The notes below the pieces were generated by a model. It was not told the DNA's origin, did no database searches, and was given only the letters and a program-made list of their open reading frames with translations. From contig JAHBYP010000001.1 of NCBI GenBank assembly GCA_019635875.1, positions 124,001 to 188,000 of the forward strand: a stretch of 64,000 bases of DNA. Direction: 5' to 3'. A program made the translations under genes and the position numbers. This DNA comes from Alphaproteobacteria bacterium (GTDB lineage: Bacteria; Pseudomonadota; Alphaproteobacteria; Reyranellales; Reyranellaceae). How positions within the stretch are numbered: position 1 is the stretch's first letter; each line of letters starts with the position of its first letter. Positions 16,273-26,783 of the stretch are shown in pieces.

Positions 16273-17021
16273 TGCGCCTGCTGCTGATCAATCCCAACAC
16301 GACGCAGGCGATGACCGACAAGGTCCTCGCCGTCGCCCGCGCGGGTCTCAGTGACGAGGTCGAGCTGGTCGGCGTCACCGGCCGCTTTGGCGCCGCCTAC
16401 ATCGCCAGCCGCGCCGCCTACGCCATCGCCGGCCATGCCGCGCTCGATGCCTGGGCCAATGCGCCGGGCGAGTTCGACGCAGTGGTGCTGGCCTGCTTCG
16501 GCGATCCCGGCCTCGACGGCTTGCGCGAGATCTGCCCGGTGCCGGTGGTCGGCATGGCCGATGCCTCGCTGATGGTCGCGGCACAGCTCGGCGCGCGGAT
16601 CGGCATCGTCACCGGCGGCGAGCGCTGGGGCCCGATGCTGCGCGAGTTCGTCGCCGCGCGCGGCCTGGCCGACCGCGTCGCCGCGATCCGCACCGTGGCG
16701 CCCACGGGCGCCGACATCGCGCGTGATCCCGAAGGCGCGCTGGCGCTGTTGGCGCAGTCCTGTGTCGCCGCGGTCGACGACGGCGCCGACGTGGTGGTCC
16801 TGGGCGGCGCTGGCCTCGCCGGGCTGGCCGATCGCCTGCGCGAGCGCGTGCCGGTGCCGCTGGTCGATGGCGTGCTGGCCGCGATCGGTCAGGCGCTGAC
16901 GCTCTGCGGGCTGGGCGTCGGCAAGGCCACGCGCGGCAGTCTCGCGCAAACACCTTCGGTCGGCAGCATCGGCCTTTCCCCGGCGCTGGCGGCCCGTCTC
17001 GTCGCAGGGGGGAAACCATGA
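16272..17021 (+). CDS. Asp/Glu/hydantoin racemase family protein, one catalytic Cys missing
   Basis: The 249-residue protein begins MRLLLINPNTTQAMT, the hallmark of the hydantoin racemase group. The first catalytic cysteine is present in VLACFGDPGL. At the second site, where racemases have a Cys in LGCAG, this protein reads VLGGAGLAGL, so that Cys is Gly. Two-cysteine racemisation by the standard mechanism is therefore doubtful; a decarboxylase, isomerase or other one-base reaction is possible. The ATG overlaps the GNAT stop (TGATG), and the last codons overlap the SDR start (ATGA). Confidence 0.8.
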   Translation: MRLLLINPNTTQAMTDKVLAVARAGLSDEVELVGVTGRFGAAYIASRAAYAIAGHAALDAWANAPGEFDAVVLACFGDPGLDGLREICPVPVVGMADASLMVAAQLGARIGIVTGGERWGPMLREFVAARGLADRVAAIRTVAPTGADIARDPEGALALLAQSCVAAVDDGADVVVLGGAGLAGLADRLRERVPVPLVDGVLAAIGQALTLCGLGVGKATRGSLAQTPSVGSIGLSPALAARLVAGGKP

Positions 17022-17764
17022 CGAAGCCGCTGGACGGCAAGGTCGCGCTCATCACCGGCGCGGGCAAGAACATCGGCAGGGCGATCGCGCTGAAACTCGC
17101 CGCCGATGGTGCGGCGATCGTCGTCAACGGGCGATCCGACCGACCGATCGTCGATGCGGTCGTGGGCGAGATCACGGCGGCGGGCGGCAAGGCGATGGCG
17201 GCGATGGGCGACGTGTCCGACGCGCGCGCGGTCGAGCAGATGATGGCGGGCGTGATCGCGCAGATGGGTGGGCTCGACATCGTCGTCAGCAATGCCGGCC
17301 TGCGCCGCCAGACGCCGTTCCTCGATATGCAGCTGGCGGAGTGGCGCGAGATCCTGTCGGTGGCGCTCGACGGCGCCTTCATCCTTGCCAAGGCGACGGT
17401 GCCGTCGATGATCGCGCGCGGCGGCGGCGCCTTCGTCGCCATGTCGGGCATCTCGACCCATGTCGGCACGCCCAATCGCTGCCACGTCTCGGCATCGAAA
17501 GCCGGGCTCGAGGGCCTGATGCGCGCGCTGGCGATCGAGCTGGCGCCGAAGAGGGTGACGTTCAACTGCGTGGCACCGGGCGCCATCGACACGACACGCG
17601 GTGCATCGGCGGGCGCGCGGCCGAGCGACGATCGCGCAGTGCCGCTGGGCCGCAAGGGCACGGTCGAGGAGATCGCCGCCACCGTACGCTATCTCGTCGG
17701 ACCGGAGGGCGCCTACACCACCGGCCAGACCATCCACGTCAATGGCGGCGTGTTCCTGACGTAG
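17018..17764 (+). CDS. short-chain dehydrogenase/reductase (SDR), catalytic Tyr replaced
   Basis: A Rossmann-fold protein of 248 residues with the cofactor motif TGAGKNIGRAIA and VVSNAG, and the usual C-terminal NGGVFLT ending. The catalytic serine region is AMSGIST. Where SDRs have YxxxK, the sequence is CHVSASKAG: the Lys is kept but the Tyr position is Val (preceded by His). An oxidoreductase of altered mechanism, or a binding protein, should be considered. It has GGAAACC before its ATG and overlaps the racemase-like gene by 4 bp, the third gene of this operon. Confidence 0.85.
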   Translation: MTKPLDGKVALITGAGKNIGRAIALKLAADGAAIVVNGRSDRPIVDAVVGEITAAGGKAMAAMGDVSDARAVEQMMAGVIAQMGGLDIVVSNAGLRRQTPFLDMQLAEWREILSVALDGAFILAKATVPSMIARGGGAFVAMSGISTHVGTPNRCHVSASKAGLEGLMRALAIELAPKRVTFNCVAPGAIDTTRGASAGARPSDDRAVPLGRKGTVEEIAATVRYLVGPEGAYTTGQTIHVNGGVFLT

Positions 17765-17770
17765 CCACTC

Positions 17771-17837
17771 TGTCATCCCGAGCGGAGCGAGGGATCTTGG
17801 GTTCGCTAAAGGATCCCTCGCTACGCTCGGGATGACA
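17771..17837. repeat. palindromic repeat, family A, short form
   Basis: TGTCATCCCGAGCG...AGCGAGGGATC on the left mirrors GATCCCTCGCT...CGCTCGGGATGACA on the right. It lies between the convergent SDR and HpaB-like genes. Confidence 0.88.
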
Positions 17838-17860
17838 CCGAGTTGACGGGATGACGGCGA

Positions 17861-19300
17861 CTAGATCGGCTCGTTGAGGAAGCGGTCGACCAGGCGGTCG
17901 GCGTTTGTGCGGTCGGTGAACGCCAGGTGGCGCGCGAGATTGCGCGCCGACGACGCCAGGTAGAAGCGCTCGTACTGCTCGTTGCGACTGGCCAGCGCGC
18001 TGCCGGTGTAGTCCCAGGCCAGCCGGAAGATGCGTGCGCGCTGCTCCGCCGCCATGCCCTTGGCGCCGGGCAGGTACTGGTCGATCAGCGGCCGCAGCGC
18101 CTTGTCGGCGAACTGCGCCGCCGTCGGCGCGGCGAAGAGATTGTGCGAGCCGATCAGGCGGATGATCTCGTTCACGCGCGGGAACCACAGCGGCAGGGTG
18201 GCGCGCAGCGCGTGCAGCGGGCGCTGGTCGCAGGTCCACAGGCCGGCGCCCCATTCGCGCGCGCCGGCTTCGGCCGCCAGCACCGCGGCGCGCGTGAACT
18301 CGGCGTATGTCCAGATCTCGCCGATCATCTGCTGGGTATTGGGATCGACGGCGTTGATCGCCTCGGCCATGCGCAGCGCCACGCCCCAGGCGAACTCCAG
18401 CTTCACCGCGGCGCGGATCATAGTCTGCTGCTGGATGTTGGCCGGCCAGCTCGAGCGCATCACCGTGTTGTAGGAATTCAGGTTGCGGTCGATGAACACG
18501 CGCTCGCGCGGCACCTCGACGTCGTCGAAGATCACGAAGGCGTCCTGCTCGTCGAAGCGGCTCGACAGCGGATGGTCGAAGCGGCTGGTGCCCGCGCTGA
18601 CGCTGTCGCGGCACAGGAACTTCAGGCCCGGCGCCGACATCGGGATGCAGAAGGACAGCGCGTAGTCGTCGGCGCCCGGCGGCAGCGGCAGGGCGGGATA
18701 GACGGCGATCTCGTCGGCGAAGGGCGCCAGGGTGGCGAGGATGCGCGCGCCGCGCACGACGATGCCTTGTTCAGTCTGGCCGACGACGCGCAGCGCCTGC
18801 TGGTTGCCGGCCTGCGGCGCGTCGCCCATCGCCTTGTCGACGGTCGGCTGTACGATCGTATGCGTGAGCGAGATATCATTGCGGCGCAGGAACTTCTGGT
18901 ACTCGACCAGGCGCGCGGCGCCCCCCTCGTTGCCGTGCGCGCCCCATTCGTCGGGCCGCCCGGCGAATCCCGCGTAGGTGACGTTCATGTAGTCGGGCGT
19001 GCGACCCATCAGGCCGACGGAGTACTCGGCGACGCGGCGCAGCGCCTTGTGCCTGATGTCGAGATCGGCGCGCGAGCGCGGGATCATGTGGCTGACCGCG
19101 ATCGGCTCGCCGGTCTCGGGATCCGGCATCAGGCATTCGTCGGCGTGGCGGTGCTGCAGGTCGTAGACCTCGGCCAGCGCGTGCGCGGCGCCGCGCAGCG
19201 CCGGATGGTCGACGACGTCCGACACGCGCTGGCCGTCGACCCAGACCTCGCGCGCGCCGCGCAGGCCCCTGAGGAACTGCTCGCCCGTGCGCGCCGGCAT
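17861..19300 (-). CDS. 4-hydroxyphenylacetate 3-monooxygenase-type oxygenase (HpaB family)
   Basis: The 479-residue protein follows the HpaB family from end to end: an N-terminal RTGEQFLRGL, SHMIPRSRADLDIRHKALR in the first third, the HTIVQPTVDK motif, VVRGARILATLAPFADE, a FDDVEVPRERVFIDRN core and a helical C-terminal domain. These are FADH2-dependent two-component flavin monooxygenases that hydroxylate phenols. The flavin reductase partner (HpaC) is not next to it, so it must come from elsewhere. A RidA-family gene ends 4 bp upstream, so the two are co-transcribed. Confidence 0.88.
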   Translation of the reverse strand: MPARTGEQFLRGLRGAREVWVDGQRVSDVVDHPALRGAAHALAEVYDLQHRHADECLMPDPETGEPIAVSHMIPRSRADLDIRHKALRRVAEYSVGLMGRTPDYMNVTYAGFAGRPDEWGAHGNEGGAARLVEYQKFLRRNDISLTHTIVQPTVDKAMGDAPQAGNQQALRVVGQTEQGIVVRGARILATLAPFADEIAVYPALPLPPGADDYALSFCIPMSAPGLKFLCRDSVSAGTSRFDHPLSSRFDEQDAFVIFDDVEVPRERVFIDRNLNSYNTVMRSSWPANIQQQTMIRAAVKLEFAWGVALRMAEAINAVDPNTQQMIGEIWTYAEFTRAAVLAAEAGAREWGAGLWTCDQRPLHALRATLPLWFPRVNEIIRLIGSHNLFAAPTAAQFADKALRPLIDQYLPGAKGMAAEQRARIFRLAWDYTGSALASRNEQYERFYLASSARNLARHLAFTDRTNADRLVDRFLNEPI

Positions 19301-19304
19301 GACG

Positions 19305-19694
19305 CTACTTCGCGCCGATCACGGCGGTGACGTCGCACTGCACCAGCGCGTCACCCTCGCCGGCCAGTGCCTGGGTGTGGCGCGCCGGCCGCGCATGCGC
19401 GTCGGGGAACATCTTGACCCACTCGGCATTGATGGCGTCGCGCTTGTGCGGCGCGCGGATCCAGAAGTTCAGCTTCACGATGTCCTCGGGCGTGCCGCCG
19501 GCGGCCTCGACAAAAGCGCGCACATGGCCAAACAGGCAGGCGAGCTGGCCGTCGAGCGTCTCCGGCAGCTTGCCGGTCTTGGGGTCGCGGCCGGCGATGA
19601 TGCTCGACATCATCAGGTTGCCGACGATGCTGGCGCCGGGAATCGGGTTGCTGTGCTTGAAGCCGTCGATCTCGATGCTGCGCCGCTTGGCCAT
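19305..19694 (-). CDS. RidA/YjgF/YER057c family protein
   Basis: A 129-residue protein of the RidA fold. It contains HSNPIPGASIVGNLMMSS near the N-terminus, a GGTPEDIVKLNFWI block and a final RPARHTQAL...VQCDVTAVIG segment. RidA proteins hydrolyse reactive enamines or imines; subfamily members in catabolic operons act on pathway intermediates. I start at 19694, in front of the conserved part; the open frame continues upstream without coding character. It is immediately upstream of the HpaB-like gene, so it may deal with an unstable product of that pathway. Confidence 0.8.
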   Translation of the reverse strand: MAKRRSIEIDGFKHSNPIPGASIVGNLMMSSIIAGRDPKTGKLPETLDGQLACLFGHVRAFVEAAGGTPEDIVKLNFWIRAPHKRDAINAEWVKMFPDAHARPARHTQALAGEGDALVQCDVTAVIGAK

Positions 19695-19747
19695 GACGTT
19701 TCCCCTATTGATGGCATACCCATCGATCCACCGTGCCAGGGGTGCCG

Positions 19748-21724
<1,977 letters not shown>

Positions 21725-21805
21725 CGGACGTCCCCTTCTGCGGTACCACGCAGGCGGGAAAATCTACCACGAATGATTACCCACTAACCACATGGTTGGC
21801 ATGCC

Positions 21806-24139
21806 CTATGCGCGCTGCACCTTCTGGATCGCCGCCCAGACGCGGTCGCTGGTCGCGGGCATGTCGAGCTCGCGCACGCCCACCTCGCTCAGCGCGTCCA
21901 TGACGGCGTTCATCACCACCGGCATGGCGCCCACGGTGCCGGCCTCGCCGGCGCCCTTGGCGCCCAGCGGATTGAACTTGGTCGGCACCGGGTTGCTCTT
22001 GATCTCCATGCTGCAGATCGTGTCGGCGCGGGGCATGGCGTAGTCCATGAAGCTCGCGGTGTAGAGCTGGCCGCTCTCGCGGTCCCACATCACGCGCTCC
22101 ATCAGGATCTGGCCGACGCCTTGGGCCACGCCGCCATGGATCTGGCCCTTCAGGCCGATGGGGTTCATGACCGTGCCGACATCGTCGACCACGGCGTAGC
22201 GGTCGAGCCTGACGTGGCCGGTCTCGGGATCGATCTCGACCTCGCAGACGTGGCAGCCGTTCGGGTAGGTGTCACGCGGCGAGAGGTAGGTTGCGTGCTC
22301 GTACAGCCCCATCTCCTCGCCCTTGGGCATGCGCGCCGGCTGGAAGGCGGCCAGCGCCACCTGCTTGAGCGCTACCTTCTTGTCGGTGCCGGCGACGGTG
22401 AAGGCGCCGTCGGCGAACTCGATGTCCTGCTCGCCCGTCTCCAGCATGTGCGCGGCGATCCGCTTGCCCTTGGCGATCACCTTGTCGGCGGCGAGGAACA
22501 GGGCCGAGCCGCCGATCACGGTCGAGCGCGAGCCCATCGTGCCCATGCCGAAGGCGACGCGGTCGGTGTCGCCGTCGATGAACTTCACGTCGGCGGGATC
22601 GATGCCCAGGCGCTCGTTGAGGATCTGCTTGTACATGGTCTCGTGGCCCTGGCCCTGGGCCTTGGTGCCCATCAGCAGCAGCGCGGTGCCCGAGGGCGTG
22701 AAGCGCACCTCGGCGTATTCCGGCTGCACTGTGCCGGCGGCCTGCTCGATGGCGTTGACGATGCCCAGGCCGCGCAGCATGCCGCGCTTCTTCGACTGGG
22801 CCTTGCGCGCCTCGAAGCCCGGCACGTCGGCGAGCTTCAACGCCATGTCGAGGTTCTGCTCGAACTCGCCGCAATCGTAGTAGGGGCCCAGCGGCGACTG
22901 ATAGGGCAACGCCGAGGCCGGCAGCATGTTCTTGCGGCGCAGCTCGATGCGATCGATGCCCAGCTCGCGCGCGGCGTCGTCGACCAGCCGCTCGATCAGG
23001 TAGATCGCCTCGGGCCTGCCGGCGCCGCGATAGGGCGCGGTCGGGTTGGTGTTCGACAGCAGGCCGGTGATGTGCACGTAGGCGGCCGGGATGTTGTAGA
23101 CGCCGACCACGGTGCCGATCTGGCCGAACGGGGTGAGCAGGTTGCGGTCGGATCCGATATAGGCGCCGATATTGGCCAGCATGTGCAGGCGCAGGCCGAT
23201 GAACTTGTTGTCGGCGTCGAGCGCCAGCTCGATGTCGCCGATGTTGTCGCGGCCATGCTCGTCGGCCATCACCGCCTCGGAGCGCTCGCAGGTCCATTTC
23301 ACCGGCCGGCGCAGCTTGCGCGCCGCCCAGACCGTCAGGCGGTGCTCGACATACTGCCAGCCCTTGCTGCCGAAGCCGCCGCCGACGTCGCCGGCGATCA
23401 CCCGCATGTCGCCCTCGGGCACCTTGAAGATCGACTGCGCCAGCATGTTGCGCACGCGATGGGGGTATTGCACGTCGGCATAGAGAACCATGCGGTTCTC
23501 CTGCGCGTCGAAGTTCCCGAGCGCGCCGCGCGGCTCCATGTACTGCGCGTGCACGCGGGTGACGACGTAACGGCGGCGGATGATCCTCGCCGCCTTGGCG
23601 AAGGCCGCGTCGGTCGCCGCCTTGTTGCCGCGCTCCATGATGTGCGAGACGTTGTCGGGGCACTCGTCATAGACCGGCGGCGCGCCGGGCGCGGTGGTCG
23701 TGCCGGTGTCGGTCGAGGACGGCAGCGGCTCGTAGTCGATCTCGACCAGCTCGGCGGCGTCCTTGGCCTGGGCCAGCGTGTCGGCGATCACCATCGCCAC
23801 CGGATCGCCGACATAGCGCACGCGATCGACGCACAGCGCCGGGCGCGGCGGCGCGAACATCGGCGAGCCGTCGGCGCGCTTGCGTGGCATGTTGACCCTG
23901 GGCATGCCGAGATTGTCGGCGGCGTAGTCGGCACCGGTGTAGACGGCGACCACGCCGGGCGACTGGCGCGCCGCGCTCACGTCGATCGAACGGATCTTGG
24001 CGTGCGCGTGCGGCGATCGCACCAGCACCGTGTAAGCCTGGCCGGGCAAATTGACGTCATGGATGTAGCGGCCCTCGCCGCGCAGCAGCCTTGGGTCCTC
24101 GAAACGCAGGACGGGTTGTCCGATACCGTACTTGGCCAT
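21806..24139 (-). CDS. xanthine dehydrogenase / CO dehydrogenase large subunit family (CoxL form II-like)
   Basis: The 777-residue molybdopterin-binding subunit starts with IGQPVLRFEDPRLLRGEGRY and ends with the catalytic glutamate in GAKGAGEAG near residue 728. The active-site loop near residue 371 reads APYRGAGRPE. True CO dehydrogenases (form I) have a Cys in this loop, so this is the form II/aldehyde-oxidoreductase-like type. These enzymes hydroxylate aldehydes or heterocycles using a Mo-cytosine-dinucleotide cofactor, with separate FAD (CoxM) and 2Fe-2S (CoxS) subunits. Neither subunit is next to it, nor are maturation genes. Confidence 0.85.
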   Translation of the reverse strand: MAKYGIGQPVLRFEDPRLLRGEGRYIHDVNLPGQAYTVLVRSPHAHAKIRSIDVSAARQSPGVVAVYTGADYAADNLGMPRVNMPRKRADGSPMFAPPRPALCVDRVRYVGDPVAMVIADTLAQAKDAAELVEIDYEPLPSSTDTGTTTAPGAPPVYDECPDNVSHIMERGNKAATDAAFAKAARIIRRRYVVTRVHAQYMEPRGALGNFDAQENRMVLYADVQYPHRVRNMLAQSIFKVPEGDMRVIAGDVGGGFGSKGWQYVEHRLTVWAARKLRRPVKWTCERSEAVMADEHGRDNIGDIELALDADNKFIGLRLHMLANIGAYIGSDRNLLTPFGQIGTVVGVYNIPAAYVHITGLLSNTNPTAPYRGAGRPEAIYLIERLVDDAARELGIDRIELRRKNMLPASALPYQSPLGPYYDCGEFEQNLDMALKLADVPGFEARKAQSKKRGMLRGLGIVNAIEQAAGTVQPEYAEVRFTPSGTALLLMGTKAQGQGHETMYKQILNERLGIDPADVKFIDGDTDRVAFGMGTMGSRSTVIGGSALFLAADKVIAKGKRIAAHMLETGEQDIEFADGAFTVAGTDKKVALKQVALAAFQPARMPKGEEMGLYEHATYLSPRDTYPNGCHVCEVEIDPETGHVRLDRYAVVDDVGTVMNPIGLKGQIHGGVAQGVGQILMERVMWDRESGQLYTASFMDYAMPRADTICSMEIKSNPVPTKFNPLGAKGAGEAGTVGAMPVVMNAVMDALSEVGVRELDMPATSDRVWAAIQKVQRA

Positions 24140-24176
24140 GACGCCTGATCTCCTCGTTCTGGTCCCATCCTACCTG

Positions 24177-24244
24177 CTGTCATTCCGAGCGCAGCGAGGA
24201 ATCCAGGCGCCATCCTGGATTCCTCGCTGCGCTCGGAATGACAG
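24177..24244. repeat. palindromic repeat, family A, short form
   Basis: CTGTCATTCCGAGCGCAGCG pairs with its exact complement on the right; the centre CCAGG..CCTGG also pairs. It sits between two genes on the minus strand. Confidence 0.88.
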
Positions 24245-24262
24245 AGTGAGTCCGTCTGCGCT

Positions 24263-25393
24263 CTAACGCACGGCGTGCGCCAGCGGCTTCCACTTCGCCA
24301 GGTCCGCCAGGACGCGCGAGCGGAAGGCCTCGGGACCATCGGCCAGCACGTCGTTGCCGAGATTCTCGAGCTTGCCCTTGATGTCGGGCCGCCCGGCGAC
24401 CTTCTGGATCGCCGCCACCAGCCTGTCGCGGATCGGCGCCGGCAGGCCGGCCGGCGTGGTGAAGCCGAGCCACGACACGACGTCGAAGCCAGGCACCGTC
24501 TCGGACACCGCCGGAATGCCGGGCTCGAAGCGCGAGCGCTCCTTTGAGGTCACCGCCAGGCTGCGCAGCTTGCCGGCGCGCACCAGCTGCGTGCTGTTGG
24601 TGAGCGTCGAGACCAGCAGGTCGAGCTGGCCCGTACCCATGTCGGCCAGCGGCTGCGCCAGCCCGCCGCGATAGGGCACATGCACGATGTCGATGCCGAT
24701 CTGCGCGCGCAAGAGCTCCATCGCCATGTGCAGGGTCGAGCCGATGCCGGAGGAGCCGTAGGTCAGCTTGCCCGGCCGCTGCCGGGCCTCGTCGGTGTAG
24801 TCCTTGAAGGTCTTGAAGCGCGAATCGGCGGGAACCACGAAGTTGAAGGGAAAGCGCGTGACGATCGACAGGAAGTCGAAATCCTTGTCGAGCCTGTAGG
24901 ACAGGTCGGGATCGGTGGCCGAGACCACCGCCTGGCCGCCAGTCATCATGTAGAGCGTGTAGCCGTCGGGCGGCAGCTTGGCGACCTGCGTCGCCGCCAG
25001 CCGCTCGGCGGCGCCCGGCTTGGGATCGACGATCATCGTCGTGCCGAGGAGCTCGCCCATCGCCGGCGCCATGTGGCGCGCGATCGTGTCCGGGTTCGAG
25101 CCGGCGGCGTAGCCGTGCACGATGCGGATCGGCTGCGACGGCCAGGCCTGCGCCCGCGCCGTCGCGCCGAGCCCGACAAGCGCCGGCGCCGCCAGCATCA
25201 TCGTTCGTCGTGTCACCCCCGCGGTCGCCCACACCGCACTCTTACCTTCCCCCGGAGGGGGAAGGTGCCCGCAGGGCGGATGGGGGATGTCGAAGACAAA
25301 CACCGATGTCGTTGGGGCATCCCCCATCCGTCGCGCTGCGCGCGCCACCTTCCCCCTCCGGGGGAAGGTAAGTGTGGTTGGCTTCCGTCGCAT
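24263..25393 (-). CDS. Bug/TctC-type solute-binding protein with a repeat in its 5' coding region
   Basis: From TRRTMMLAAPALVGLGATARAQA onward it is a normal tripartite-tricarboxylate-transporter binding protein: a Tat-like signal, QPIRIVHGYAAGSNPDTIARHMA, IVDPKPGAA, and VPYRGG in the middle. The start with the best ribosome site (GGGGAGAG) is the ATG at 25393, but between it and the signal peptide about 45 codons read through a family B palindromic element in frame. A GTG at 25216 just before the signal peptide is the alternative start. No TctA/TctB membrane genes are present, which is common for this family. Confidence 0.8.
   Translation of the reverse strand: MRRKPTTLTFPRRGKVARAARRMGDAPTTSVFVFDIPHPPCGHLPPPGEGKSAVWATAGVTRRTMMLAAPALVGLGATARAQAWPSQPIRIVHGYAAGSNPDTIARHMAPAMGELLGTTMIVDPKPGAAERLAATQVAKLPPDGYTLYMMTGGQAVVSATDPDLSYRLDKDFDFLSIVTRFPFNFVVPADSRFKTFKDYTDEARQRPGKLTYGSSGIGSTLHMAMELLRAQIGIDIVHVPYRGGLAQPLADMGTGQLDLLVSTLTNSTQLVRAGKLRSLAVTSKERSRFEPGIPAVSETVPGFDVVSWLGFTTPAGLPAPIRDRLVAAIQKVAGRPDIKGKLENLGNDVLADGPEAFRSRVLADLAKWKPLAHAVR
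25241..25372. repeat. palindromic element, family B, inside the 5' end of the tctC-like gene
   Basis: About 132 bp. Outer arms CTTACCTTCCCCC and GGGGGAAGGTAAG pair, and inner arms CGGATGGGGGATG and CATCCCCCATCCG pair. It closely resembles the copy at 35534-35666. The minus strand is open through it in the frame of the binding-protein gene. Confidence 0.88.
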
Positions 25394-25425
25394 GGTTCTC
25401 TCCCCCAACTCTTGTCCTTGTGTCG

Positions 25426-26649
25426 TCAGCCCAGCGGCCCCTGGAAGGCCTGGTCGGCATAGGTGTCCGACAGCGGCTCGATGGTCTGCGGCCAGTCGCC
25501 ATTGACCTTGCGGCGCAATTCGGCGGGGCGCGGCCGGCCGTCCCAGCCGACGCGCTCCATGTAGTAGTAGAGCATCAGGCAATGGCCCGCCGGATCGAGC
25601 ACATGCGCGGCGTAGTCGATGCCGGGATGCAGGTCGTGCGGGATCGCCGTGGTGAAGCGCGCGCCCTGCGCCTTGAGCCAGGCTGCGGCCTCGCGCAGCT
25701 GGCTGTAGCTGCCGACCTGCAAGCCCATCGATGCGACCGAAGTCTCGGGATTGAGGCCGAGCTCGGCGCGCAGCGCCTTGGGCAGCAGCGACAGGCTGTG
25801 ATGCTCCGCGCCGTTGCGCAGGAAGACGCAGCGATGGCCGCGCCAGGCCACGGTCTCCGTGACGGTGAAGCCCATCACCTCGGTGTAGAAGTCGGTCGAG
25901 GCCGCGACATCGGCGACGAACAGGCTCATCGGTCCGATGTTGGTGATCTTGAACGGCCGCTTCAGGCGCACGCCCTCGACCACGTGGTCGCCCTCGCCGA
26001 TGTCGCGCACGGCGTAGCCGGAATGGATGTCGATGCCCTTGGCGAGCGCGTCGCGGACTTCCTCGGCCTCGGAGATCTGCGGCAGGCCAGGCGCCTCGCG
26101 GAAACCGCGATAGTACATGTCCGCCGGCTTGCTGCGGCCATCCCAGCCGATCTGCTCCATGCCGTAGTAAAGCTCGACGGTGTGGCCGTCGGGATCTCGG
26201 ATATAGGTGTGCCAGTTGCTGCCCGGCATGTCGCGCCCGACGCGGCGGATCTCGACGTCGCGCTCGCGGAAGTAGTCGGCGGCGCGGAACACCTCCTCCA
26301 TCGAGCCGACCTGCCAGGTGATCTGGTTCACCGTGATGTCCTTCGACACCGCGTCGTCGCCGAAGATTGCGCCCAGCGTCTTGTGCGCCAGCAGGAAGGC
26401 GTGGTGGTCCGCACCATGCGTCATGAAGACGATGCGCGGATCGGCCATGCGCCTGGCCATCTCCTCGCGGCCCGGCACCTTCGAGAAGTCGCGCTCGTCG
26501 GTGATGCGGAAGCCCAGCAGGCGGCCATAGAAGTCCATGCCGGCGCCGAGGTCGGCGACGTTGAAGCCGAAATGGCCGAGCCGGCGGATCTTGAACGGCC
26601 TGGGGTAGCTCACGCCGCCGACGCTGTACTGGTTGGATGGATGGGCCAT
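25426..26649 (-). CDS. two-domain VOC protein, extradiol (catechol 2,3-) dioxygenase-like
   Basis: 407 residues with two vicinal-oxygen-chelate domains: the first from IRRLGHFGFNVADLGAGMDFY, the second from NIGPMSLFVADVAASTDFY. Candidate metal ligands in the first domain are the His in GHFGFNV, one in ADHHAF, and the Glu in VELYYG. The second keeps HSLSL and an LMLYYYME ending. This is the layout of type I extradiol dioxygenases, which open catechol-type rings with Fe(II). GGGAGG precedes the ATG at 26649. It diverges from a GntR regulator gene across a palindromic operator candidate and is followed 32 bp later by the binding-protein gene. Confidence 0.8.
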   Translation of the reverse strand: MAHPSNQYSVGGVSYPRPFKIRRLGHFGFNVADLGAGMDFYGRLLGFRITDERDFSKVPGREEMARRMADPRIVFMTHGADHHAFLLAHKTLGAIFGDDAVSKDITVNQITWQVGSMEEVFRAADYFRERDVEIRRVGRDMPGSNWHTYIRDPDGHTVELYYGMEQIGWDGRSKPADMYYRGFREAPGLPQISEAEEVRDALAKGIDIHSGYAVRDIGEGDHVVEGVRLKRPFKITNIGPMSLFVADVAASTDFYTEVMGFTVTETVAWRGHRCVFLRNGAEHHSLSLLPKALRAELGLNPETSVASMGLQVGSYSQLREAAAWLKAQGARFTTAIPHDLHPGIDYAAHVLDPAGHCLMLYYYMERVGWDGRPRPAELRRKVNGDWPQTIEPLSDTYADQAFQGPLG

Positions 26650-26709
26650 GTTTGCCTCCCTCGATTGGCGTCGGCGATGATCGTGGTGAGAGAGAATAGT
26701 TTTGTAAAC

Positions 26710-26725
26710 CGATAATCGATTATCG
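26710..26725. promoter_or_regulatory. candidate GntR operator
   Basis: A perfect 16-bp palindrome, CGATAATCGATTATCG, lies in the 134-bp AT-richer space between the divergent dioxygenase and GntR genes, 60 bp from each start codon. FCD-type GntR proteins bind short palindromes in just this position. Confidence 0.5.
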
Positions 26726-26783
26726 ACGATGATATCGAAAAGATGGTTGCGCACCGGATGGTGCCCACCCTAAGCTGGCGGCC

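Noticed and set aside
21806..24139. Carbon monoxide dehydrogenase
   Set aside because: The loop lacks the form I Cys and the other two subunits are absent.
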